A stretch of DNA of 40,709 nt, taken from an uncultured Lachnospiraceae bacterium (GTDB taxonomy: Bacteria; Bacillota; Clostridia; Lachnospirales; Lachnospiraceae). Positions 1 to 6,289 of the stretch are shown one piece after another. The position numbers and the translations under genes are program-made. Below the pieces are notes generated by a model. The model did no database searches. It saw only the letters and a program-made list of their open reading frames with translations, and was not told the origin of the DNA. Numbering within the stretch: position 1 is the first letter of the stretch; each line of letters begins with the position of its first letter. The DNA lies in assembly GCA_949155905.1 (NCBI GenBank), contig CASCWU010000023.1, positions 1 to 40,709 of the forward strand. The letters run 5' to 3'.

Positions 1-104
1 TTAAAATAGAATAAATTTATAATAATTAAGAAATATCGCTAATATTTAGAAAAAAATTGAATGTATCTTTATAGATGACTTGAAAGGAAAAGGAGTAGAT
101 AGTC

Positions 105-446
105 ATGAGACGCCCAAAAACTGCACCTCCTATTCCCAATAAGGAATTGATGGACAAATTTGCAGAGATGGCACAAAAGGAAGCTTCTCTGGGAGCAGTT
201 TATCAGTTGGCGAAGGAATCCGGACGGATGCTTGCTGCAACGAGAGCCGGAGATACCAAAACGATGGCAGAGGAAGCGATCTCACAGATGAAAAGCCGTC
301 AGTATGCGATTCGGTTTGAAAGAATGCTGAGAGAAAGGCCAGAATATACAGGACGTATCCTGGCGGTTGAGATTGCCTGTCAGAAAGAGGATGAGAGAAA
401 ACGGCACCAATGTAAGGTAGAGGTGCTGCGGGAACGATTGTCCTAA
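105..446 (+). CDS. Small hypothetical protein
   Basis: A 113-residue soluble, basic and mostly helical protein with no signal peptide or membrane segment. I do not recognise a family. The ATG is preceded at 85-94 by a purine-rich ribosome binding site (AAGGAAAAGGAG), which supports the start. The 104 bases before it are very AT-rich. It stands alone: its 3' end runs into a hairpin shared with the convergent alcohol dehydrogenase gene. The Lys/Arg-rich C-terminus could suggest nucleic-acid contact, but nothing specific supports that. Confidence 0.7.
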   Translation: MRRPKTAPPIPNKELMDKFAEMAQKEASLGAVYQLAKESGRMLAATRAGDTKTMAEEAISQMKSRQYAIRFERMLRERPEYTGRILAVEIACQKEDERKRHQCKVEVLRERLS

Positions 447-486
447 AATAAGGCAGGAACCGGGTAATTCGATTCCTGCCCTATTT
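446..486. terminator. Bidirectional hairpin terminator
   Basis: The arms 446-459 and 473-486 pair over 14 bp with one mismatch, around a GC core GGCAGGAA/TTCCTGCC. A-rich and T-rich flanks lie on either side, as expected of a terminator serving the convergent genes ending at 446 (+) and 527 (-). Confidence 0.8.
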
Positions 487-526
487 GCTCTGGTGCCAGC
501 TCTGTTCCAGGCAGCCAAAATGCCTT

Positions 527-1747
527 TTACAAAGCCATTCGATAAATCTGCAGCATATCTTCTTCATATAGCTTTTTCGCAGAACCCTTTACTCCGCCTG
601 CCGCCAGGCTGCACATATGCGCCATAGTGCGTAGCTGCTCTTCGGTTGGTTCCACGCCTAATTCACGTAAATTTGTCGGCATATGGATGCTGCGGTAAAA
701 ATCCTCCATTGCCTCGATACCCTTTAATATCGTTTCTTTTACAAAGGCTTCCTCGTAAAAGGAAGGATTTGTTTTAGCCTCCTCCGGATCCGGCGCCGGA
801 ATTTGCATGACCATTTTTGCAAAACGGTAAAAACGAGGGGCGCAGTCCTTCCAGACATATCTGGCCCAGCTTCCCCAGAGAGCTGCCAGTCCGGCGCCGT
901 GTGCTACGTCAAACATACCGCCAAGCTCATGCTCCAGTCCGTGAGTGGCAAAATCTCCGCCGCTGTTTCCGCAGCCGGTCAGTCCGTTGTGAGAAAGGCT
1001 GCTGGCCCACATGATTTCTGCCCTGGCGTCATAATCGCGGGGATTATCCCGTAAAATCAGTGCATTTTTCAGGACAGTACGCATCAGTCCTTCGGCCAGG
1101 GCATCGGTAAGCTCCATATTTCCTCCCGAGGTAAAATACCGCTCCATCGTGTGCATTAAAATATCCGTGCAGCCGCATGCGGTCTGATAGTCCGGCAGCG
1201 TCATTGTCAGCTCCGGGTTCATCAGGGCAAATACAGGGCGGCATAAATCGCTGTTATAGCCCCGTTTTACCATGCCCTCGTCCTTGGTAATCACACTGCT
1301 GTCGCTCATTTCGCTTCCGGCTGCGGCAATCGTCAGTACGACGCCAATCGGCAGGGAGGCATGAGCCTGACGGGTATGTTCATAAAAATCCCAGACATCG
1401 CCTTCGTTAGCGAGGCCATAGGCGATTGCCTTAGAGGAATCAATGACGCTTCCGCCGCCGACTGCCAGGATAAAATCAACCTGTTCCCGCCTGCAAAGCT
1501 CGATTCCCTGATAAACGAGGGAAAGCCGTGGATTTGGAACGACTCCGCCAAGCTCTGTATAGGCGATATTTTTTTCCTCCAGAGCGGCCTTGATCCGGTC
1601 AAGCAGTCCGGAACGAATGACGCTCCCTCCGCCGTAATGCAGCAGAAGCTTGCGGCATTGCGTTTTTTGTACCAGCTCCCCAACCTGGCATTCTGCATTC
1701 CTGCCAAAGACAATTTCCGTAGGGGTATGATAATGAAATGAAAACAT
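527..1747 (-). CDS. Iron-containing alcohol dehydrogenase (BdhA/YqhD-like)
   Basis: A 406-residue group III, metal-dependent alcohol dehydrogenase, probably a cytosolic NAD(P)H-dependent reductase of aldehydes such as butanal. The nucleotide-binding GGGSVIDSSK lies at residues 97-106. Candidate metal ligands D195, H199, H269 and H283 show the 4- and 14-residue spacings seen in FucO-type enzymes. The start is set at 1747 because AGGAGG (1755-1760) sits 7 bases upstream. An in-frame extension to 1915 would run into the upstream MFS gene and does not look like the family. It lies 25 bp behind the MFS gene, so the two are probably cotranscribed. The true substrate cannot be read from the sequence. 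Confidence 0.9.
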   Translation of the reverse strand: MFSFHYHTPTEIVFGRNAECQVGELVQKTQCRKLLLHYGGGSVIRSGLLDRIKAALEEKNIAYTELGGVVPNPRLSLVYQGIELCRREQVDFILAVGGGSVIDSSKAIAYGLANEGDVWDFYEHTRQAHASLPIGVVLTIAAAGSEMSDSSVITKDEGMVKRGYNSDLCRPVFALMNPELTMTLPDYQTACGCTDILMHTMERYFTSGGNMELTDALAEGLMRTVLKNALILRDNPRDYDARAEIMWASSLSHNGLTGCGNSGGDFATHGLEHELGGMFDVAHGAGLAALWGSWARYVWKDCAPRFYRFAKMVMQIPAPDPEEAKTNPSFYEEAFVKETILKGIEAMEDFYRSIHMPTNLRELGVEPTEEQLRTMAHMCSLAAGGVKGSAKKLYEEDMLQIYRMAL

Positions 1748-1772
1748 AAAAAAACCTCCTTGCTGCTTTTTA

Positions 1773-3071
1773 TTAGCTTGTATGTGTTTGTTTCCTGGCA
1801 TCTTCTCGAATGATAAAATATCCGGCCACTCCGGCGAGAAGGCAGAGTGCCAGGGAGAAAGCGATGCTTGGGAAATAGCTGCCGAAAAAGTCATAGGAAA
1901 AGCCAATCGCTGCAAAGCCTACCGCTGAGGCGACATATCCGGCTGTCATCATTTTGCTGTAATGCTCCTCATAGGCGTCGTCTTCGTAGAGGTGGGCAGC
2001 AATCAGGGACGGCACGACAGTAGCGAGCGCCATAGTAGTTCCAAAGAAAAGCCCGCCGATATAAAGGCCGATTGGGAACTGTCCGAACAAAAGGAAAATC
2101 GCAAAGCCCAGTGCAGAGAAAAACAGTCCTGAATAAAGAGCCAGCTTATAGCCCCATTTTTCCGCTACCATGCCAAGCAGGATTTTGGAAAGGACATTTC
2201 CGGTCATGGCAAAGGAGGCCACCGTAGAGGCTGCCATAAGCGTCATACCAGTAGACTGCCCGAAGGTGACAAGATGACTGTTGTATTGAGATACCCAATA
2301 GGCGACTGCCGTAATGATCATACAGCAGACAAGCAGCAAAACAGGATGAGACTGCGGAGCCTGGCGGAAACGCTCCGTAGAAGCTGCCTGTAATGCGGCA
2401 TTCTCAGACTGCCCGGAAGCGGCAGAGCGTTCGGCAGCCAGCCGGGCAAATTCCTCGGCGCCATAGGGAGTACAGCCTGCCTCCTCCGGGTTCCTGCGGA
2501 TGATAAATAAAATTGAAGGAACCGTAAGCAGAAGGCTGAGACCTGCCATAATCCAGGCGGCAGCGCGCCATCCGGTCTGCAGAATGATAAAGGAACATAC
2601 CGGGTTTAGCAGAGTGCCTGCCACGCCGGAGGCAGAAAAGGCGATTCCCATAGCCAGGGATTTCTTTTTCTGGAACCAGTTGTTGATGACGATGGTGACA
2701 GGGACAGCAAAGACAATGCTTCCGGCTACGCCGACGACCACACCGCTGATATAAAACTCATAAAGGTGATGGAAAACACCCATCAGCCCAAAACAAAGGG
2801 TACAAATCAGGGTCATAGCCAAAAGAGTACGATGCATTTTTCTTTTTTTCAGCAGCAGGATCATGTAGGGAAGCGTGGCAGCAGTAGCGAGCTGGCGAAT
2901 TGTGTTATAAAGGGACATGCTGCCCATACTAAAGCCCAAATCCTCACAGATAGAGGCATAGAAAAGCCCCAGGCAGTTGAACATGATGCCGGTGGTCGCT
3001 CCCTGGAACAGAATACAAGCAGCTAAGATCAGCCAGGCACGGTGTGGTTTCTTTTGTGGTTTTGGATTCAT
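1773..3071 (-). CDS. MFS transporter
   Basis: A 432-residue major facilitator superfamily protein with about 12 hydrophobic segments. A basic cytoplasmic loop after TM2 (LLLKKRKMHR, near residue 75) and a long hydrophilic central loop (about residues 195-240) separate the two six-helix halves. It resembles the monocarboxylate/oxalate-formate carrier branch, so an organic acid is a plausible substrate, but this is not certain. The ATG has AAGGAG about 10 bases upstream. It is the first gene of the pair with the alcohol dehydrogenase and is divergent from the ROK regulator, which is the most likely controller. Confidence 0.85.
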   Translation of the reverse strand: MNPKPQKKPHRAWLILAACILFQGATTGIMFNCLGLFYASICEDLGFSMGSMSLYNTIRQLATAATLPYMILLLKKRKMHRTLLAMTLICTLCFGLMGVFHHLYEFYISGVVVGVAGSIVFAVPVTIVINNWFQKKKSLAMGIAFSASGVAGTLLNPVCSFIILQTGWRAAAWIMAGLSLLLTVPSILFIIRRNPEEAGCTPYGAEEFARLAAERSAASGQSENAALQAASTERFRQAPQSHPVLLLVCCMIITAVAYWVSQYNSHLVTFGQSTGMTLMAASTVASFAMTGNVLSKILLGMVAEKWGYKLALYSGLFFSALGFAIFLLFGQFPIGLYIGGLFFGTTMALATVVPSLIAAHLYEDDAYEEHYSKMMTAGYVASAVGFAAIGFSYDFFGSYFPSIAFSLALCLLAGVAGYFIIREDARKQTHTS

Positions 3072-3193
3072 GGTGAAAACTCCTTTTTGATTGCTCCGGA
3101 AACGGCAAACGGAATGCGGGTTTCCAATAGAAGGGTAGTAAGGCTGTTAAGGTGTATGTTGGGTGAGAATCATACCCTGCCTGATATAGGACT

Positions 3194-3222
3194 ATCATAA
3201 CATAGAAAAAAGAGAATGGCAA
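3194..3222 (-). promoter_or_regulatory. Promoter of MFS-alcohol dehydrogenase operon
   Basis: On the minus strand TTGCCA (3217-3222), a 17-bp spacer and TATGAT (3194-3199) form a good sigma-A promoter. The small dyad GGCAaTGCC (3218-3226) overlaps the -35 element and is a possible operator for the divergent ROK protein. Confidence 0.6.
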
Positions 3223-3301
3223 TGCCTGGTTGCAAAAGAGATTGATTTGATTGAAAAAAAAGGAGCGGCATGATAAGATAAAAAAGAGGAGGAATTGGGA
3301 G

Positions 3302-4588
3302 ATGAAGGAAAAAAAGGGCAGCAGCCTATTAGAAACCAGACGGAGAAACCGGGTTTGGATAAAGAGTACGATTTTTAAACGGGAGCCTGTCACGAGGACG
3401 GCAGTAGCAGAGGAGCTGGGACTGACCTTGCCGACGATTACGACGAGTGTCAATGAGATGATGGCAGAGGGGCTTTTGCAGGAGCTTTCGCTTCCGGAGG
3501 AAAGGCTGGCAGGAGGGGCCGGGAGGAAGCCGACCGCGGTTGCCTTTCGGCCGAATGCGGCTCTGGCAGTAGGCGTAGAGTTGGGGCCTTATGCGACGAG
3601 GGCTGTTTTGATGAATCTGCGGGGGGAACTGTTAGCGGCATCAGAGGAAGCAGCAGGAACCAGAAGCTATACGGAGATGTTGGAAAAACTGGTGATTCAG
3701 ATAAAGGAACTAATAAAAAAGCTGGCGGAAGGACAAGGCTCGGCAGAAAAGCAAAGCTTGCTGGGGGTGGGAGTCGGTCTGCCGGGATTTATTGAGTGTG
3801 AGAACGGAATCATACGGAGCCATCGGGAGCCGGACTGGAGCGGGCGTCCTTTGGCAGCGGATTTGTCGGAATGCTTAGATCTGCCTGTTTTCATTGATAA
3901 TAATGTACGTCTGCGGGCAGTAGGTTATGGGATGGAGCAGCGTGGGGAGCAGCCGGATTCTTTTGCTTATTTTTATATTTCAAGAGGCCTGGCTTGTCCT
4001 CTGACAGTAAAGGATCGCGTCGTATCCGGATACAGCTTTGGCGCCGGGGAGATTGGGCATACGATTCTCCAGGTAGAAAATGAGGACGCACAGGGCAAGG
4101 GGAAACAGAGATGCTTGGATGATCTGGCAGGAGAAAGGGCGATTTTACAGGAATGTCGGAGGCTGTTAGAAGAAGGGAAGGCTCCGGTATTAAAAAGGCT
4201 GTTAGCAGAAGAGCAGTGTCTGAGGGGCAGTCAGCCGACAGAAAGCGTTTTGGAGCGGACAGCCAGTCAGGATTTGGAAATGAAGCAGGTGCTAAAGGCA
4301 CAGGAGCAGGGTGATCCGGATATTCAGGCTGTGCTGGAGGAAACGATAGAATATTTGGGAATTGCCCTGGCCAATGTGGTCAATCTGGTCAATCCAGGCT
4401 ATGTGGTGGTAGACGGGTATCTGATGAAGTCCGTGCAGAATCAGAAGCGGTTGGAGACGTCGGCCAGAGAAAAATTTTTTGGATTAAATGAGGAAGAGGT
4501 TCAGATTGTGTTTAAACCGTTCGATCATTTCAGCGGGGCAAAGGGAGCAGCTTATTTTTTGCTTCGCCGTTTGTTTCTGGAAACGTAG
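3302..4588 (+). CDS. ROK-family transcriptional regulator
   Basis: A 428-residue NagC/XylR-type regulator. A winged helix occupies residues about 14-60, followed by the ROK sugar-kinase fold with AVGVELG, GVGVGLPGF, the DNN motif (FIDNNVRLRA) and GEIGHTIL. The zinc motif CxCGxxGCxE expected just after GEIGH is absent; only scattered cysteines remain. The start is set at ATG 3302, behind GAGGAGG (3286-3292), rather than an upstream TTG at 3251. It is divergent from the MFS-alcohol dehydrogenase operon and is probably its sugar-responsive repressor. The kinase-like domain may only sense ligand. Confidence 0.88.
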   Translation: MKEKKGSSLLETRRRNRVWIKSTIFKREPVTRTAVAEELGLTLPTITTSVNEMMAEGLLQELSLPEERLAGGAGRKPTAVAFRPNAALAVGVELGPYATRAVLMNLRGELLAASEEAAGTRSYTEMLEKLVIQIKELIKKLAEGQGSAEKQSLLGVGVGLPGFIECENGIIRSHREPDWSGRPLAADLSECLDLPVFIDNNVRLRAVGYGMEQRGEQPDSFAYFYISRGLACPLTVKDRVVSGYSFGAGEIGHTILQVENEDAQGKGKQRCLDDLAGERAILQECRRLLEEGKAPVLKRLLAEEQCLRGSQPTESVLERTASQDLEMKQVLKAQEQGDPDIQAVLEETIEYLGIALANVVNLVNPGYVVVDGYLMKSVQNQKRLETSAREKFFGLNEEEVQIVFKPFDHFSGAKGAAYFLLRRLFLET

Positions 4589-4591
4589 CAA

Positions 4592-4649
4592 AATAGCTCC
4601 TGCAGCCGGGAGCTGACGTGGTTTGTGGCAGACTCCCGGCGGAGCTATT
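4592..4649. terminator. Long bipartite hairpin after ROK gene
   Basis: The outer stem 4592-4600/4641-4649 (9 bp) and inner stem 4605-4612/4633-4640 (8 bp) are separated by a 4-base bulge. It follows the ROK stop at once and faces the convergent MerR gene. The downstream T-run is weak, so termination efficiency is uncertain. Confidence 0.6.
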
Positions 4650-4728
4650 AGTAGCTCCTGTCATTTTCCGCATCTCCTACAAGAGCATGGAACAGCAGCA
4701 GAATGGAGCAGTTAGTGGCATGGAACAG

Positions 4729-5712
4729 TCAGGAGCGAGGCTGAATCGGCAGCAGCAGATCCAGCTTTCCGGTAATGCCGTTTTCTGTCTGTCCCGTATG
4801 GATGGCGTATACCCAGTTTAAATGCTCCTCCAAGCAGCCGCCCATTCCGGTATCCTGGTAATTTTCCTGATATTGCTCATTTCTTGCTACCCATTCCGTG
4901 AGGAACTTCCATTCGTGGAAATCCGGGAAGCTGATAGGATAGGCAGCATAGAGTCCGCCGGAAAACTGTTTTTTCACCAGAGGAGCCGGAACCTCCATAG
5001 CTTCTGGGATTGTCACCCAGTATTCGTAGCCGTGGGCTCCGTCGTCAGGCCGTGGGTCTGGATTGTTAAATCCAAACAGACGGGCGTCGGGCTTGTGTTC
5101 ATAGAGACGGCTGGAGCAGATAAATTCGTTCATTACTTTACTGGCCTGCTCCTCCGGCTCGTCCCCTTCAAACTGATACGCGGCGACGGTGTAAGGCGGT
5201 AGCTGGACAAGACGGACGCAGCTATCCTTTTCTACCAGATCCTTTTGCTCTTTTTGTGCACTCATAAGTTGTTCCTCCTTTAACTGATGCTTTTCTAAGG
5301 GGAGCAAGTCGGCCAGAGACAGAATCGCCGGGGTAAGCAGCAAGGACTGCTGCTGCGCAGGCTCCGGCAGAGGGGTATCATTCTCTAAAAGCAGCGCCAG
5401 CTTTTCTAAAATCTGCTTTTTCGTCTGGAGAGAGGCGGTATAGCCTTCCATAGCTTGAAGCTGTTCCCTGACGATCTGTAATGCGTCCTCCTTCGTTCCG
5501 TCAAGGATGATACGGATCTTTTTCAGCGGTATCTGAAGCTTGCGCAGGATGATAATCTGCTGCAGCCGCAGGATAGCGCTTTCCTCATAGGCGCGGTAAG
5601 CATAATCTGGTTTGCGCGTGCTTGTGAGCATCCCCATTTTCTCATAGTAGCGGAGCATCCGGGCAGAAATCTGAAACCGGGTGGAAACCTCGCGGATAGT
5701 CAACTGGCTCAT
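4729..5712 (-). CDS. MerR-family regulator with GyrI-like effector domain
   Basis: A 327-residue protein. The MerR winged helix at residues 1-70 has a typical TIREVS start and an ARMLRYYEKMGML recognition region. A linker helix spans about 75-115. The C-terminal part (about 155-320) resembles the GyrI/AraC effector-binding fold (QLPPYTVAAYQFEG, YEYWVTIPE, GGLYAAYP), usually a sensor of small aromatic or hydrophobic ligands. ATG 5712 is chosen because AGGAGG lies 7 bases upstream; a longer reading frame starts inside its own promoter. No target operon adjoins it in divergent orientation, so it may mainly control itself and distant genes. Confidence 0.88.
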   Translation of the reverse strand: MSQLTIREVSTRFQISARMLRYYEKMGMLTSTRKPDYAYRAYEESAILRLQQIIILRKLQIPLKKIRIILDGTKEDALQIVREQLQAMEGYTASLQTKKQILEKLALLLENDTPLPEPAQQQSLLLTPAILSLADLLPLEKHQLKEEQLMSAQKEQKDLVEKDSCVRLVQLPPYTVAAYQFEGDEPEEQASKVMNEFICSSRLYEHKPDARLFGFNNPDPRPDDGAHGYEYWVTIPEAMEVPAPLVKKQFSGGLYAAYPISFPDFHEWKFLTEWVARNEQYQENYQDTGMGGCLEEHLNWVYAIHTGQTENGITGKLDLLLPIQPRS

Positions 5713-5782
5713 TGCTTTTCCTCCTTGTGTGTGAAGTGGCCGTACTTGCATGGCAATGTGCGAAAACACATTCCCTTTTTGC

Positions 5783-5813
5783 AGTATAAGGCCGGACATC
5801 GTGTCAATGTCAA
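5783..5813 (-). promoter_or_regulatory. MerR-type promoter with 19-bp spacer
   Basis: On the minus strand TTGACA (5808-5813) and TATACT (5783-5788) are separated by exactly 19 bp (5789-5807), the over-long spacer typical of promoters twisted open by MerR proteins. A dyad with arms GACAT/ATGTC (5795-5799 and 5807-5811) sits across the spacer. This predicts autoregulation of the MerR gene. Confidence 0.75.
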
Positions 5814-5865
5814 GAGGACAGGAGAAGATTTCTCTGGAAGCTGCACATGATTTTGTAAAGAAGGA

Positions 5866-6087
5866 TTAGCGGCGATAGGTTGCCTCTAAAGGAGCAATTA
5901 CCTCGGGATTCTGCTGTACCCAGGCAACGGCGCAGGCGCATAGCGCGGAGCATAGGAAGTCGTCAATACGCCCCTCGTCGCCGGCAGTAATCAGAAGCGC
6001 CGTCAAAAGCTCTGCTGATTGAATATCCTCTTCGGAAAAAGCATTGCCGAGGTGAGGTGTGGGAAGAGTGAAAAATTTTGCTTGCAT
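5866..6087 (-). CDS. Possible small hypothetical protein
   Basis: A 73-residue reading frame with protein-like composition (hydrophobic helix with LLTALLITAG, a Cys/Ala-rich segment, acidic patches) and no recognised family. There is no Shine-Dalgarno sequence before its ATG, and its start overlaps the likely promoter region of the divergent GH3 operon. It could be a short real gene, a decayed remnant or chance. It fills the otherwise empty stretch between the MerR promoter and the GH3 leader. Confidence 0.3.
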   Translation of the reverse strand: MQAKFFTLPTPHLGNAFSEEDIQSAELLTALLITAGDEGRIDDFLCSALCACAVAWVQQNPEVIAPLEATYRR

Positions 6088-6105
6088 AATTCTAAGAAGT
6101 ATGCT
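6077..6105 (+). promoter_or_regulatory. Weak candidate promoter of the GH3 operon
   Basis: TTTGCT (6077-6082), a 17-bp spacer and TATGCT (6100-6105). The -35 match is poor; the position, just before a large dyad, is the main support. Confidence 0.35.
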
Positions 6106-6112
6106 ATGGTTA

Positions 6113-6135
6113 ATTTATTAAAAGTTTTAATAAAT
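6113..6135. promoter_or_regulatory. 23-bp perfect AT-rich dyad, likely operator
   Basis: Two 11-bp arms (6113-6123 and 6125-6135) are exact reverse complements around a single G at 6124. The dyad lies just downstream of the candidate -10 and before the GH3 coding region, where a bound repressor would block transcription. The cognate regulator is not evident nearby. Confidence 0.6.
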
Positions 6136-6154
6136 AGAGATCAGAAGAATGGTA

Positions 6155-6271
6155 GCAGCAAAAGCAGCAAAAGCAGCAAAAGCAGCAAAAGCAGCAAAAG
6201 CAGCAAAAGCAGCAAAAGCAGCAAAGGCAGCAAAGGCAGTAAAAGCGGCAAAAGCAGCGAGAGCAGCAAGA
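6155..6271 (+). repeat. 9-bp tandem repeat, 13 units
   Basis: Thirteen consecutive 9-bp units with consensus GCAGCAAAA. The first seven are identical; the last six carry substitutions. Read in the GH3 frame each unit encodes Ala-Ala-Lys (or a close variant), and the unit length preserves frame. The tract lies either in the mRNA leader or in an N-terminal extension of the glycosidase. Confidence 0.95.
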
Positions 6272-6289
6272 GAAAGGAAGGGAAAAGGA

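Noticed and set aside
527-1915. Longer alcohol dehydrogenase with a 56-residue N-terminal extension
   Set aside because: The extension overlaps the end of the MFS gene, looks non-homologous, and a perfect AGGAGG precedes ATG 1747.
6155-6271. Possible CRISPR array at the short tandem repeats (also 31440-31733)
   Set aside because: Units abut with no unique spacers and encode simple peptides in frame; no cas genes are present.
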